The notes: generated from the letters alone by a model not told the origin. Shown: positions 1 through 34,507, numbered from the stretch's first letter. The stretch: DNA of 64,000 bases from Cristatella mucedo (GCA_009760855.2 WPIO01000021.1:4006501-4070500); one strand, 5' to 3'. A program made the numbers and translations.

Positions 1-229
1 GGCTACTTAGGCCGAAAGGTAAAACGGTGGACAGATCAAGTCCGAGAATGCAAAAAACACTCCCTCCCCATGCATACACGCACATTTACATGTACATTTA
101 CTGACATTTATGGACATCCCAGCTTGTATCAGCATGCAGTAATGCTTCCCCGGGGAACTTGACTGCAGCTTCTAACCACTCAATCAAATAAAGCAGGTTA
201 TGAATGCCACGAGGTCACCCTTCGACCAG

Positions 230-530
230 GCTTTCTGGCAAACAAATGGAAAACTGTTCCAGCCTCCATGAGCTGTCAGGCACTGAGCTGTGAGTCCCCA
301 TCGTTCGTCTGACGTCACGACATCCCTCGACTTTAAGACAACTAAAAGAAGCTAAGAAGTGGCATCTGTCCGTTAGAGCACTTGCTGGGTCAGTGTGCAT
401 TGTCCTTTGTGTACCTATGCGTGCTGACACTGTACACATTGTCACTAATCAATTGACATGCTTCCTTTGAAGCATATGTAAAGTGCCGAAAAAGAAATAT
501 AGTTGCCTTAGCAAAGCAAAGTTGGGGTTT
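230..530 (+). mobile_element. CR1/L2-like LINE, family A, decayed 3' end
   Basis: Sense-strand similarity to the family A 3' end: a decayed piece of the ..AWNSLP..FKRNLKTHLF.. coding end, then TGCGTGCTGACACTGT and the stem-loop AAGTGCCGAAAAAG...ATAGTTGCCTTAG. No intact tail. Confidence 0.5.
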
Positions 531-600
531 TCATTAACTTCTGTCGAGAAAGAAATATAGTTACCTTAGCAAAGCGAAGTTGGGGTTTTCCTTAACTTCT
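488..600. repeat. Two tandem copies of a 55-60-bp unit
   Basis: AAGAAATATAGTTGCCTTAG...GGGGTTTTCATTAACTTCT is repeated as AAGAAATATAGTTACCTTAG...GGGGTTTTCCTTAACTTCT with few changes. The first copy overlaps the LINE end. Confidence 0.85.
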
Positions 601-629
601 AATTAATACAGACTAGTTTAATGATATTA

Positions 630-745
630 AATAAGATAATATTGTGACACTTCGATAGCACCCTAAGAGAACTAATTCTCTTTCTAGGCACTTTGCATAT
701 GCTGGAAAGAATGCAATAGTTATTCACATCGATACTTACTCGAGC
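630..745 (-). mobile_element. LINE/SINE family A 3'-end fragment
   Basis: AGCACCCTAAGAGAACTAATTCTCTTTCTAGGCACTT is the reverse of the shared 3' stem-loop, preceded by an A/T-rich tail remnant (AATAAGATAATATT). Confidence 0.6.
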
Positions 746-1470
746 ATCTCCAATCCAATGGCTAAACGATTCCTGGAATCACTCTCGTCAGCCATAGTGA
801 CCGTCGCTATTTCTATAAGAGAAAAAAGACATTCACATTACCACTTGCCCTGATTGCTCGTGTATGAATGAAGCAGGCCTATAGCAGCCTTCGCGAGAGA
901 GAAAATCCTGTGCTGCTCATGATCACGTAACATGCAAAGTAACCTCAAACCAGAGTAGATCGAGCACCGAGAGCATATTTGCATGACGGACAAGACTAAG
1001 CATAGAGATGCCTAACATGTAGCGTGGCTGCCAGCATAACGGTGGGATCAAACCGACCAAGAAGACACTGCATGCAGAGGCCGGACAGGACATTTCGGGC
1101 TGGTGCTGCTGGCTCACTGCAACACTGAGCCAGGCATCGGCACTAAGTCACGTGCATAACACAGAAGGTACGAAGAAAATTTGGCTCGACTTGGGAAATA
1201 GACACTCAGCAGCTTATGCAAACTCACTGGCCTGTCTCCCGCACAGTTGCACCGAATCAGCAGAACAGTATCACTGGCGGCACAGCCACAGAAGCACCTC
1301 TGGATCAAGAACCAACAGGCATAATGTAATAAAAAGGTTCTGTAGTTACTCAATGAAATATGCTGAAAAGACCCGAAACTTGTTCGGCTATGCCTGCAGG
1401 TACTGAAGGGAAAACACCTTGGAAGCTTGTATACCACCGGCTTAAAATCACAGCTTTCACTCTCTCTCTC

Positions 1471-1553
<83 letters not shown>

Positions 1554-1656
1554 ACCCTAATTTTTTCTGCTTCCCTCTCTCACTTTCCTCTCTCTTATTT
1601 CTCACTGCCTCATCTCTCCGTACCTCATCTCATCCTCTCTCTCTCTCCCTCCCTCC

Positions 1657-1696
<40 letters not shown>

Positions 1697-3714
1697 GCCT
1701 TTCTCCATCGTTCTATCTCCCTAAATATCCTCTCCCTCGTGTCTTCGTACTTCTGTGGCCACACAGATGCTTGCTTGCGTGTCAGGTTCTCAGCTGTGCT
1801 GCAGAGCCCTGCTCACACAGCAGCGCAGCCGACATATTACTTGCAAAGAGCCAGTCGGCTCACTGATAAAATAGTGGGATGGAACTGGCGCTGGCTGCTG
1901 CTGAATCCCCGCAATGAGACGTCAAGGCAACTTGTTCCGACCACGGACGATTGCCAAAAAGCGCCCTCAGCTCAAGTTAGCGGTACGATTCCACGCGTTG
2001 GGGACGCTTGTACTGCCAATTCCAGTAAAGGTTCGAGTGGGAGAGCGCATCTACTGATCAAGTACGTCCGCTGCCCATCCCCAGCTTTTAACCACGCTTT
2101 CGTTGAAGCAGAAGCATGCTAAGGCCCCCGGGGCGCGCCGGCTCGCAGGTGGTCCGCGGTGGGGTGAGGAGGCAGAAGCGTTGCCCCGCATTTAACCGGA
2201 AATAAATACGCGCGAGGTGAACACGCCATGCAAGGATGCAATATTCCGAACGACCTCACCTCGGTTGAAGCGATCAGAACTATACGGAGCGAAGCGAGTG
2301 CCTCGAACTCACGAGCTCGGAGGCGGAAGTAGCTCAGGCCACCCCCCCATCTAATACGAGAGGGGCAGTCCCCTGATGTAATCTCATCGTTTTTGTAGCA
2401 GTGTATGAAATATGCAGGCATATTAATAAATATTCAATACAAACATGAAATAATATTATTAATGTATAATTTAATAGCACCATGGTTTTTAAATATCTCG
2501 ATGTACGAGTTAGCGGCATACCCTTACTACGCTCGGCTGCCGAGGGGTTTCGCCCAATCGGCCACACTACTTGGTATTGGGTGAAAATAGTTACCTGTTG
2601 CAGAAAATCAATTCCGGAGCTTCTAGAAATTTGCCTGGCAAGACGAGTTGACAAGATTTGGTTCACGCTCTATCCTCGTGAGTGTGGACGGAATATGCCT
2701 CAAAAAGCCTCCGACGCCCCAGGAAATACCGCATATATACCGTAGGCGCTGCCCTGGCCAAGTTCCCGTGCCCAGTGCATGACGACTGCACTTCTTTACT
2801 TAATGAAAGACTCCCCTGGAGAGCTTTTCGAGGTCAACTCAAGTTCAAACAGCCGGCTGCAGTCTGCTCCGTGACCCAACGGCTCTGGCTCTCGTCGATC
2901 CTGCACAGCCGGGTGCGAGCCGGCTGCGCGTCACAGCAGCTTCTGCTCGGTAGGGCCCGGCCGATGCGTCAGTTATGCCCCCTACCTACCTACCTTCAAG
3001 GGGGGCCCCCGAACACTTCGCGGCAAGCCAATTTGAAGGGCGGCTGCGAAGCTTATTGACAGCTCCGCTTCGGGGCTATAGCAAAAAGTAAATTTCTTTA
3101 ATTTCCTACAGAGACAGTAGGCCATGCCGGCGTAATGTCGGTTTTATGCTCAAAATTAATAAAAGAAAAAACTAGCACAATCTGGGCTTTCATTTCTAAG
3201 CCGACAGTACGCAGCTGTACGCGCGCTCTTATTTCACCCTGAGGGTCTCTCAAGCATCTCGAGCGAACTCAACTTCCTCGAGGCTGGTATAGCTGAAATT
3301 CGCTTTCGGATTGTAGGAAACTTTCTATGCGACGAGACCCACTTATTAGTTATGAGTAAATATAGTTTCACTCAGGTACTACTCGCAAGCATTTCAAGTG
3401 TCACTCGGAAACTGGAAGCCTCGCCCTCGAGATGGGCTGGGCCAGCGTATCTCCTGTAGCCTCGGCGTGGTATCCGGTGTCCTGTTCACAAGTAACTTTC
3501 GCTAGATGACACCATCAGCTCATCAGTCGAGTCGGCCGATTACCAGCTTCGTACCTTAAACAATGAACAAATTTGAGCCTGTTTGTGCGTCGATGGTCAG
3601 TGCATTTGTGACGTCCCATCAAGACCTCAGGAACTTACTCGTGGAACGTCGTCCTAGGCGCGAAATAAGACGCCTATCGCAGCCACAAAAATCTGCAGCT
3701 TGAATTCTCTGTCA
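746..3714. other. Spacer without recognisable gene
   Basis: Apart from the CT/AT tract I see no coding signal with family similarity. A GC-richer patch at about 2120-2370 and 2860-3060 has short frames but no recognised protein. Confidence 0.5.
1460..1696. repeat. (CT)n tracts ending in (AT)n
   Basis: An almost pure (CT)n run at about 1460-1550, C/T-rich sequence with further (CT)n at 1636-1673, then (AT)n at about 1674-1696. Long Ser-Leu reading frames across it are repeat artefacts. Confidence 0.97.
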
Positions 3715-4215
3715 CTAACGTCGCACCTGTCACACTACATTGCACCTCACAGACCTGAACTGGCTCCCCATCAAGCATGTTATCGACCTCGAGGTTCAGT
3801 CGCACACTTTTAGGCCCATCCGTTCTCTTTTCTCTTACTTAGACGCCATTCCTATACAAAATACGTCGTGATCAGGCTTTGCATGCCATCACCCTCTTCT
3901 GATTCTGAAGTTATTTAGCTGCACCTGTAATACATGTAATGTAACCTCAAATCCTTTGGAGACCTGCCTTTAGTTCCCGTGCTGGAGGCTGGAACTTACG
4001 ACATCCTCTGACTTAACGAAATGTAAAAAGAATCTTTCCTCTAAAATGATCCTCACAGAATCTTGTCAGTCTATATGAACTAACCTCATTGTGCTTATGC
4101 GTGCTGATACTGTGCATGTTATAACTAACCATTTGAGTTGCTTATTTCCAGTATAGATAAACTGCCTAGAAAGAGAACGAGTTCCCTTAGCATGCTATAT
4201 AAACGTTGTATTATT
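3715..4215 (+). mobile_element. CR1/L2-like LINE, family A, decayed copy
   Basis: Reads LTDLNWLPIKHVIDLE (the family's L..LHWLPVxxRI block), then LKSFGD-like sequence near 3950, LTKCKKNL near 4015, the TGCGTGCTGATACTGTGCATG segment and the 3' stem-loop at about 4150-4190. Many stops. Confidence 0.7.
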
Positions 4216-7200
4216 ACTTACAAGCGTGTACCTGCAAAACACATCAAAATTTAATTTTGAAATTAAATACCATGCATGTGAGCTGATAGCTACGAAAAGG
4301 CACAGCCGTAATGACTCGCGAACGATAGGGAGACTAACAAAACTATGGAAACAAAGTCTCTCGGGTTAGGTCCTTCATTGCTATCCGTTTCCCGCGAGAT
4401 AATCCCCACGGTATTGACTGACTAATTAAATAAGGACGGCCAGAAGCCTGCTTGTCACCATTTCATAATTCAATGCCAATTTTACGTTCAATTTAATTCA
4501 ATAAGAGAGTGTTGTGGCGGTATATGCAAATTAGTAATCTATCTCCTCCGATATTGATATCAACTGCCTGTAAATTATCTAAAGACTATAAGCCACGTGG
4601 CTACTCCGACGCTGCTTTTAAGACTCGTCTTCGCTAGCAGTTCAGACATTATGCTATTTCCTTTAAGTGGTGTACGGTCAATGAAAAATGTCGTTCGGCG
4701 AGCTTCTAAAGTCAAATAGAGAACCTTGAATGAAAAACACGCCTGCTTTCTCATTAAACAATCAACTAATTTTGCAGTATGCTGCGACAGCTTCAAGCAA
4801 AAATGCTCCACCATCATATCACCAATCTTTTCGTTGATGGTCATGAATTTAGCAGCTTTACCAAACTCAGTGCTCATATCTAATGTAGCAGGATTGTGTA
4901 AGTCCTCGAGTAATGAGCTAAAGGAGTGTAAATGCGTTTTCTCAAGCCCATACGTCGCTCTACCAAATCTATTGTGAATCGCGATAACATTGCGATGCCA
5001 AGAAGCCTGGTTACTTTGGTTAGACTATTTGTTCACTTTGAAGTTGTGCCTTGAATGTAACAATAATAAGAAAATGTATAGTTTTCTAAGAAAAAACTCC
5101 TGTAGAAAAGGAAACATTTAAACTGATTAAGAATGATAACATACACCACAATTGCAGAACATGGGCACATTAAGAATTATGCACGAAGAAAATATAGCAA
5201 GGAAAATGTATTCAAACAGCCAAACAGCCTGCCGTTATTACCACCGGTCTACCAATTCATTTGCAATCGGGAGATTTCATTGCGAGCCCTTGCTTAGCGG
5301 CCATTGTCCTCCAATCCCAATACACTCCCTTGAGGCCAGACATGAAGGTGACAAGTTGCAGCCGGCAAACTGGTTAGACGTATAGGACAGCCTGAGTCAT
5401 TCAAAACATTGCAGTGATGTGACAGAAGGCACTAACCGCGGGCATTTTAGTACAAGAAATCAGACGCAAAAAACAAGTGCCGCCTAACTTTTACAAAAAT
5501 TAAAATGAAATAGGTTGGCTTAAGGATTCTTCATGTAAGACTACCTTTTTTCCAAGCAACCACGGTGCAGCAGTTTATTGTATCCTTTTTGAGTGTCCAA
5601 CCGCTCATTGGCTGGTCTTTCTGAGTCTTCTTAGTTTAAGTAATAGTTATTAATAATATACATATATTATATATATATATATATTATAATAACTATTACT
5701 ATTAATAACTATTACGCTATAATAGCACCGCCAGCTTTATCGAACCCTCCAACGCGGACGCCCGCAGTCTGGTGGTCTCCGCTTTTGCCATCTATCAGGC
5801 GGATCGCATTCGTTAGGTCGCATTCGTTAGGCCACTGATTGATTCACTTCCCTGTACAAAAAGAACGCCGTACCAAGGATTCTAAAGTCACTACATTGTT
5901 ATGAACATTTGACTTAGAACGCAACCTACAGCTGATATCGGTGGCGTACAACACTACGTAATGCCGCGAGACTGAATTTGTTCTGTATATATGAGGAAAA
6001 GCTAGCGACAAAGGACATGTCATTGCAGAACAACCTTCGTAATGCGGATGATTGGTGAGACAGTATTAGTGAAAGAAAAGAACTAGATGAGTTCCGACTT
6101 CTGCGATTAATACTCTCCGGATAATCCGTTGCTGTCGCCTTCACCTCCGGAGTTTCTAGCCGGTTGTCATGCAGTTTTGGTCAAATTCGAACAGATAGAT
6201 ACCTAACCATGTAGTTATTGAGCTTCGTCCTATTAACTAGCTAAAAACGGCTTTTAATTCATCCCTATTGCTTATCTAATTTGATCCACTCCAATTTAAC
6301 TTAAATGCCTTTTCTTTTTTCTCAAGCGATCGCTCTTTGTTCATGCTAAGTTCGCTGTGCATCTAGCATCGACTATAGAATATCTGCTGATGTGGACTCT
6401 CCCTCCTTCTTTATAGAAATGCACTTCCGGTCATCGGCTGCTCCCCAGAGTAGTCCACCAGGCAGCCCAGAGATCAGACCAAGCGCTCAGTGACGCGAGT
6501 TCTCGCCGTATGGACCCTTAATGCTGCCCCCCTTTCTCGTCGCTTCAAAATCTCAGCATCGTGCGGTGGGTGCGGCAGCAGACGCCCACCAAAGACATTG
6601 GGAAAATTAGAAATGGTTCGACTCTGTTGTAGGTACTGGCAAATGGAACAAAACACTAAACGCCTAACGTTTGCCTCCTCTTGATATACAATCAGAGTTG
6701 CCGTAGTCAATCTGCAGACAGCGAAATGCTTGTCGAGGCAGCCTACAACACGGATGTGCATGGACTGTCATGAGAACTTAGAAACGAACACTAGGGAAAC
6801 GCACGAATGCTTCCCAACCTTGAGGTGTCGCATCAAATTGAGCCAGATTACTAGTGGCATGTAAAATCTAGCAACTCACTGGCAGAGTAAATGGCTCCAG
6901 AGTGTGCTGGAAGATTAAGTATAGCCGTTAAGTGCAAGCATACTCTTGATTTTTCTAGGCGCAGGCGAGTTAATAGATACCGCTTACGTAAGCCCGTAGC
7001 CAGGCTGCCACGTATTTCGCACAGAGTAATTGAACCGAGATTTTAAAATAAGTCACATTGAGCATTAATAATTGCAGTGTGAAGCGTCTGTGATTAGAGT
7101 AAAATACACAATTGGGTCGCGTCTACTCCAGAGTAATGCAATCAACCTCGCAGTAGACAGATTACAATTCTATGCCCTTGAAAATGACTCATAAATCTGG

Positions 7201-7674
7201 CATATTTCAGCGGACGAAACTTTTGGGAATGCTATCCGATGAAAGTTCAACGTTCAAGTAAGATGCAGTCACAACCGAGGAGGTGACAGGATTGCATTTG
7301 AAAATTAAAAACTCAGCTCTTCCTATATCACAAATTACTCGCCCGGGTAAGGTTTAGGTGTGCAAGCGGAGGCCAGTGAATCACACTTCGTGCAACAAAG
7401 AATAAGTAAAAGGCATAACTAAAGAAGGCTGACCATCGAGGAAACAAGCAGGAGGGAAGCTTCTCAAGATCCTGAATAGGTCGGTGAGTATCAGGATCGG
7501 CGAAATGAGAACCGAGAGTATCGCCATTTTAGTGCTAAGCTACCGTCGCAATACCAACTTGTGTATTTCCCTTTCTTTTGCATGCACGCTGCTGGCAATT
7601 GAGGCTTTTGCATTTTTTTGATGTATCCTAGACTGTGGAGCTTACTTTAGGTAGGCCAGTACAAAACTTGCTGC
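4216..7674. other. AT-rich spacer without recognisable gene
   Basis: Short frames on both strands at 4575-4977 and 5926-6144 match nothing I know. A palindromic AT stretch lies at about 5641-5715 (TAATAGTTATTAATA... and its inverse), and GCATTCGTTAGG occurs twice at 5808-5833. Confidence 0.5.
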
Positions 7675-7677
7675 TTA

Positions 7678-8080
7678 ATAATAATTATAATATAATAATA
7701 ATAATACACCTGATAAAGCACCATCAGAGAACTCAATCTCTTTCTAGGTGCTTTACATTTGCTGCAAAGGGAAACTCGATTGAATGGTGAGTAATATCAC
7801 GCTTGATAAACAAACAAAAAGAATAACATGGTTAGGGGTGACATGCACACGGTCAGCATGCAAGTGCAGTTAGTGGCAGCATGCACAGTGTCAGCACGCA
7901 TAGGCACACTAAGGACGAATCAGAGGGACCCACTAAATGCTGTCCTAAATAGGCGCGTTTTTTTAAGTTCCTTTTAAATGCGGTCAGGTCAGGGGATGTT
8001 CTGACGCAGGTCGGGAGTGAGTTCCAGACTTTGGGAGCATACGAACTAAATGCACGGTCTCCAAAGGATTTAAGGTTTTA
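7678..8080 (-). mobile_element. CR1/L2-like LINE, family A, 3' end
   Basis: Begins on the plus strand with the reversed tail (TAATAATAATAC), then the stem-loop (AAAGCACCATCAGAGAACTCAATCTC...GGTGCTTT), the non-coding 3' part (GTGACATGCACACGGTCAGCATGC) and the reversed coding end for ..GDRAF..YAPK.WNS. Cut off at about 8080. Confidence 0.85.
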
Positions 8081-8820
8081 TAAGAATGAGACCTTTGTAC
8101 CCACTACACTTTCCAAAGCGATTTATCAAATTAAGTCCTTTTCTTGCCATTTCATGTCGTCTGCAGGGACAGTTGCCCTCTCATAGCCTTGGCTGACTGC
8201 ACTGTATAATCCAATGGGCGCAAAAATAGTACGCCAAAAAATGATGACCCTTGATTTTGGTCAAAGGGCTCTTCCGTGGTTGAAAGATCCGCTCTTGTCA
8301 GGTGCATCCAAGTGCTTCACAAAATCTTAAAATCAACCTCTTCAGACACCTGGATAATTTAAAACTTAAGAGCCATGTTGTCGCTTGGGGACCTTTTCGT
8401 AAAGCTCAGTCAGATCCTGGGCATGGACCACGCATCTCTTTTACTCGATTTCCAGTAGAGCGACCGGCCTGTTCACATAACAATCCTACAGAGGAGCCCC
8501 GGAGAGATATGCTGCTCATCAGTGCTGGTGTAAGAGATCAACACAAATGCGAACTGCTCCATCTGAAGTCGTACGCTTTTAAGCTTACGCTGCTGGAGAA
8601 AGAAAAATTGGCATTGGTTTATCTTAGAAAAAGAGCAGTAGTGATAATGATGGCCGAGTCTTCCCTGCCTCGTAGATACGTCCATCCGCACGTGACTCCA
8701 TACTGCCCTAAAGTGAGTTGAAGTAAAGGCCAACTGTTTCAGCAGCCAAGTTTATATAACGGCAACTGAGCGTGAGGCCCTATCGTTCCGCTTGCAGTGG
8801 CCAATAAATAAATGCATGCT
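8081..8820. other. Spacer with one unassigned open frame
   Basis: A plus-strand frame at 8302-8721 (139 codons, opening with GTG rather than ATG) reads KSYAFKLTLLEKEKLALVYL in its middle, but matches no family I know. I do not call it a gene. Confidence 0.35.
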
Positions 8821-8821
8821 G

Positions 8822-8905
8822 CAAGACTCGAATCCTCGGGCTAGGTCCTAAAGTGCGGCGAGCACCAAAACCCCTTGGCTACGACCTAGCGGCAAGCCAT
8901 CCAGA
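8822..8905 (-). mobile_element. tRNA-like SINE head (fragment)
   Basis: On the minus strand, TAGCCAAGGGG fits a pol III A box and GGATTCGAGTC, about 50 nt further, fits a B box. There is no complete cloverleaf, so a SINE head rather than a tRNA gene. Confidence 0.45.
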
Positions 8906-8974
8906 TGGGCGCCCTTACAGCGCCAGTTCATTCGTGGCGATGTTTGGCCAGTGAGAGCTCTTCTGTCGGGTGCT

Positions 8975-9210
8975 TTAATGATAATAATAATAATAATAAT
9001 GATAATGCACTTGATAAAGCACCCTCAGAGAACTCAATCTCTTTCTAGGCGCTTCACATTTGCTGCAAAGAGAAGCGCGATTGAACGGCAAGTAATATCA
9101 TGCTTGATAAACATGAATAACATGGTTAGTGGTGGGTGGTGGTTAGGGGTGACATGCACAGGGTCAGCATGCAAATGTGGTTAGTGGCAGCATGCACAAT
9201 AAAGCAACGC
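8975..9210 (-). mobile_element. CR1/L2-like LINE, family A, truncated 3' end
   Basis: Reversed (AAT)n tail at 8980-9003, stem-loop at about 9015-9060, then the 3' non-coding part up to GTGGCAGCATGCACA. 5'-truncated, as expected for target-primed insertion. Confidence 0.88.
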
Positions 9211-9218
9211 TTGCCTAC

Positions 9219-9323
9219 CGTGTAACAACCGAATAGTGGGGTCGCTGGCACTGCATCTCGCCGCACGCACGCGAGCAGTCGCTCAGAGATAGCCTGCTCG
9301 ACCGCCGCAACCCGGTTCGGCAT
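9219..9323 (-). CDS. Possible first coding exon of a divergent minus-strand gene
   Basis: ATG at 9323 opens 35 codons (MPNRVAAVEQAISERLLACV...FGCYT) ending at a fair donor, ACG|GTAGGC, in the GC-rich sequence upstream of KAT8, about 780 bp from its ATG on the opposite strand. The amphipathic AAVEQAISERLLACV stretch looks protein-like. I found no second exon: LINE sequence begins just beyond the donor. Not recognised; could be chance. Confidence 0.2.
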
Positions 9324-10102
9324 GCGCGCTGTATTTCGCGTTTCAATTGGTCCGCGTTCTCTACTGTCGCAAGACGAAAGGGGCCAGCTGCGTAGCTAGA
9401 GCCACCTTGCCTGACTAGGATGATAGTTTACCAGGACTGCTAGCAGAGTCCGCGTCCCGCCTGACGCGATTCGGCGGGTGGCTGCAACTTATATATTAGT
9501 GTTCAAGTTTAAGGAAAGCGCGCGCGATAGAACCTTACAAATAGCAACGCGAGGCATTGCTACGCTACTCTCTCTCTCTCTACCTTGCTTGCAACCGGGC
9601 TGACGGCGGCCCACGCGAAGTCGGCAGCAATGCACTCTCGTACGTACGTAGCACCTTACACGAGCCCACGGTGAATGCGCACAAGCAAGCCGATAAGCAT
9701 TTTTTATTTTCAACCAAGTTCATTTTCTTGCCGATGAACTCACAGCAACGATATCGGAGACGCAACGACGCGCAGTGCTGTTTGGTAGGTTCGAACTGAA
9801 GCTTTCTAAAATGTATGGCGGCACTGTCCAGAAATAAGTAACCGAGCGAAACGGACCCTGACGGGTCATCAAACCCACCCGCTGTCCAGTTAAACGACTA
9901 TGGTTTGTCCTTTTAAATTCGCTCCTGGAATGGCGCCAGCCATTCGTCTTACGATTGGAGGGTGCACTGACCAATGGAAACCTGTCCTAAAACCATCATT
10001 AGCCAGCCGCTTTGTTAGTACTATTGCGCATGCTGAAACGCTGGGGGGGATCGCACGACTGCCGTGTTACGTACCGCCTCCCCCCCCCCACACGGCAAGC
10101 CT

Positions 10103-22463
<12,361 letters not shown>

Positions 22464-22699
22464 GGGGGAAAGAGCTCTGTGGACGCCGCCAGAGATTCGC
22501 GCATTGGTTCCCCAGTGCATCATTAAAAGCTAGCTCCATACACCGTGGCTATTTGGAGGTGGATCTGGAAGTGGCAACAAATGCTATCTGAGACGTTGTG
22601 CCACCAAACCTGCTACTGAAACACGTGGTACACCATAAGTCAACATACTGCATTTGCAGCTGTGTTAGTTAATGTTACTTGGTATTTTTTGTATACCTT

Positions 22700-22705
22700 A
22701 TTAAA
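22700..22705 (+). terminator. Possible polyadenylation signal (ATTAAA) of KAT8
   Basis: ATTAAA 237 nt after the KAT8 stop, followed by T- and TG-rich sequence (ATTGCTTTGTATTATTTGTG). Another ATTAAA at 22522 lies only about 60 nt after the stop. Motif only; no transcript evidence. Confidence 0.4.
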
Positions 22706-22749
22706 GCAAACTATTATTGCTTTGTATTATTTGTGCTCTAGGCACTTAA

Positions 22750-25235
22750 TGAAAGAGCCTAGTGGATACCTCTTACGTGGATACCACAAGCTGTGCTGGT
22801 TGGTCCGTGTATTTCCGACATCCTGACGACTTTTGTAACTCGTGACTCGTGCAAAGTCTTCCTAGCTGTGTAAAAAGAAGTTGCTCACAATTAGTACAAA
22901 ACTCTTAAGCTTCGGGTCTTTTGTCTGTCGTGAACTGTCTGTCGCATTATATACCTCGGCTTACCGATGTGCACGGGCAGGTATGCGTTCGACTGTCTGC
23001 AGCTGTAGTGTAGCTGCAGCATTCACAAACACAATGTACCTAGCCGCGTGAATCTATAATGACCAGTGTAGGGAAAAGGGCACTCATTGTACCAGACCAT
23101 TGAGGTAGCTCGGGCTCGTTACATTGGCAGTAAGATAGCGACCCTAAGCATGTGCTAGGCTTGTGAAGTACTTCTTGACAAATCCTTGCATGCTCAATCA
23201 AATGCTACAATTTAACCGTGCGAGTGACTAGTGGTCTTTACCTGGCGAAATAAGTGATCTTCAATGGGTTCTGTGGTAGATGACACTAGCAGCCTATGCA
23301 ATGTCGAACCTAACCGGGCAAATCTGCCATTTTTAAATGGGCTTGGCTCGTTTTGGGCATGTTGTACATACGTTGCCCAATTACTAAGGCAATTCGTTCT
23401 TGGGCATCCAATAATTAGCAGACAGAACCTGCTCTAGTCCAGTCGGGAGCTTAGGAAAAGATGGTAATCGAGCAAATATGGACCGTCCAAATACTTATAC
23501 TTTTACGTTTGAGTGTGTATACAGAATATATATATATATTTCGGCTCAGACGTGCGTTAGCAAGCAGTGCATGAAAGTTGTGGTAAGCAGTACTATTTAG
23601 CTGTGCCATTTGGGGGATCAGTCCATTGCCTCAGCAAACCATATGCAGTGTGTAGGTTCAGGAGTTGCAAAGCCATTAGGGTATGAGTTGTATCAATGAT
23701 CATTGCATGTGGAACTAATTGGCGAATAATTTCTTTTAATAATGTAGAATGAGAGACCCCTATAATGCAAGCTTGCTGATTAGTGACCATACAGTTTGCC
23801 ATACGGTGGTCAAAGGATACACGACTTAACACAGCGACCATTACTTACTCTATGCAATTTATTATCAGGCTGTGTACCTTTTGAGTCTCAGTTGAGCTTA
23901 CCCGCACAGTGTGGCTCAGTACCCTTATAGTAGGGGGTGCTGTAAAAATCTAGTTTGATGTGGACATGACCGTGACATTTATTCTTTACCTACTTTACAA
24001 ATTGCATGTCACTAATCAAACATTGTCGATAAGGAGTGGTTACAGATAAATAAAATGATAATACAAATGAATAATTTAAGCAAGAGGACCTGTACTTAAA
24101 GTGATGTTGGCACGTTGTAGCATCGGAGCCGGAACAGATCAGCCAGTAAAAAGGCAGCTGATCACATGATCGGGTCAAAGCAGCGATGGCGTATGCATAC
24201 ACCACACCTAGGTCAAAGTTGGTTTGGTACTTTCTCAGCAGTAAATTTTTTAACCAGCCAATCCGATGTGGGCTACATCAAGAACTGAGGGTAATAAGAA
24301 ATTGTCTCGTGGCACAGTCATATGCTTTTTTCTTATGCAGTAGCCACGTATGCCCTTTGTTCGACATGAGAACGTACTTCCGAACATTTTAGTAGAACGT
24401 GGCAGGCCACAGAGGTTGTAATCATAAACGAGACAATGAGGGATGTTTGGAGTCAGGCTATGTGCTGCTTCAAACACATTGCCAACTAGAAGCATACGTA
24501 TTTCATTACTGGTCGAACTAACTGCATTCCATGAACTGCCCTCAATTTGCTAGAGGCCCTCGTGAAACGTAAGCATGTTATGTTAAATCGGGTTGCATTT
24601 TATGGAGCTAATCAGCAGTTACTGAGTTACGATCATTAAGAACAGGGTATGCCTTATCATCTAAATTATTGAGGTATGGGCACTAGTGATAAACTACTCT
24701 GTTGCTATTTAAATTAGGTTGTTGAATCAACCAACACACTTTCTTTAATATTTAGCATCATGGATGTGTAGTAACTAGCACCTCTACAGATACCTATATG
24801 TTAGCTTTCACGGTGATTGTGGTAAAAAAACAGGTTCAGAAGCTCCGCCACATTCGTAATAGTAGCACTGAATAGGGCAAGGTAATGAATAACCCTAACA
24901 ACACATGCATGCTTGCATCTGCGTGAATGTTCATTCGAGATATATTGTTGGCTACACACAACAAGACCAACGGTAATGGGTTACGGGTTAGCCTCGTCTT
25001 CAAATCTAATTATCCTACCTCAGAAATGAATGGTACTTTTAGCTAGCGAACGTTTTCACCAATCCTTAGTTGCTCGCTCGACCATCATGCTTACTTCGAC
25101 CTGCACGTGTCTTCACTAGCAGATAGCTGTCAACTCCAAAACATGGTGCATTGCCTGCACCATTTCTTTTTAAATGTTAAATTAGCTAATATGCTTAACC
25201 TCCACTATATCAATCATGCCCACACCCACACTTAT
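22750..25235. other. Spacer between convergent KAT8 and AGA-like genes
   Basis: AT-rich, with only short unassigned frames on either strand and a brief (AT)n at about 23529. No recognisable gene or intact mobile element. Confidence 0.5.
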
Positions 25236-25239
25236 ATAT

Positions 25240-25385
25240 AATTCATTCATTTGTATAGCACCCCAAGAGAACTTAAATCTCTATTCAGGCGCTTTACATA
25301 TGCCTCGGGGCTCGAGCCCACGACCTCAGCCAGACCTTGGCCGGGGCTAGTGCCTTAACCGCTGGACCAATCCAGCTCGGCGAAC
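25240..25385 (-). mobile_element. tRNA-derived SINE family B, well preserved
   Basis: Reversed 3' stem-loop (AGCACCCCAAGAGAACTTAAATCTC...GGCGCTTTAC), reversed B box GGGGCTCGAGCCCACGACC and reversed A box ending GCTGGACCAATCCAGCTCGG. Confidence 0.85.
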
Positions 25386-26001
25386 ATACACATACATGCA
25401 CACAAACACCAGATGCGGGCACACTTACACGTGACTTATGAATGGCCTAGTCAAGGCAATCTCGAATACATTCGATTTTAAACCCATAAGGCAGCCTGTT
25501 GAAGAGATAACTGTGTCCTGAGAACTTGAGATTGCTTGATTTCCATCATGTCTAGCATCAACACGGCTACGACAAAGTAGCAGTCTAGTCACGGTGTTTA
25601 CAACAACTATGCTTCGCCGTCAGTTAGTAGGAGAAAGTGATGTTTGGTGCATTTTGTCTGAATGTGCTCCCCGAGATGCTAGATCTAGATAATTGGAGAA
25701 GCACGGCTGGTATCATCCTTTAGCTCGGTCCGAGGGTGGCTCGGTACGTGCACCACATCCATAGCCGGCTCAAATCGCAGGCTGGCTGCAACGACGAGGA
25801 CTGCTCCTGCACTACGAGTCTCCTGCGATGGCTTTCGAAAATATAATCCACAGACGAGCTGCTCCACTTCCGAGAGCACCGTTTTTTTTTTTGCTGACCC
25901 CAGTCTCACCATTCACAAGCTGTGAGATGCTGCGTCCGTGTGCTCAAGCCCACCAGCATTCCACTCGTAATAGCTCCACCACTAGATGACGGCATGACTT
26001 G

Positions 26002-34507
<8,506 letters not shown>

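Noticed and set aside
1427-2122. 231-codon Ser/Leu-rich plus-strand ORF
   Set aside because: Driven by the (CT)n and (AT)n tracts; the remainder matches no family.
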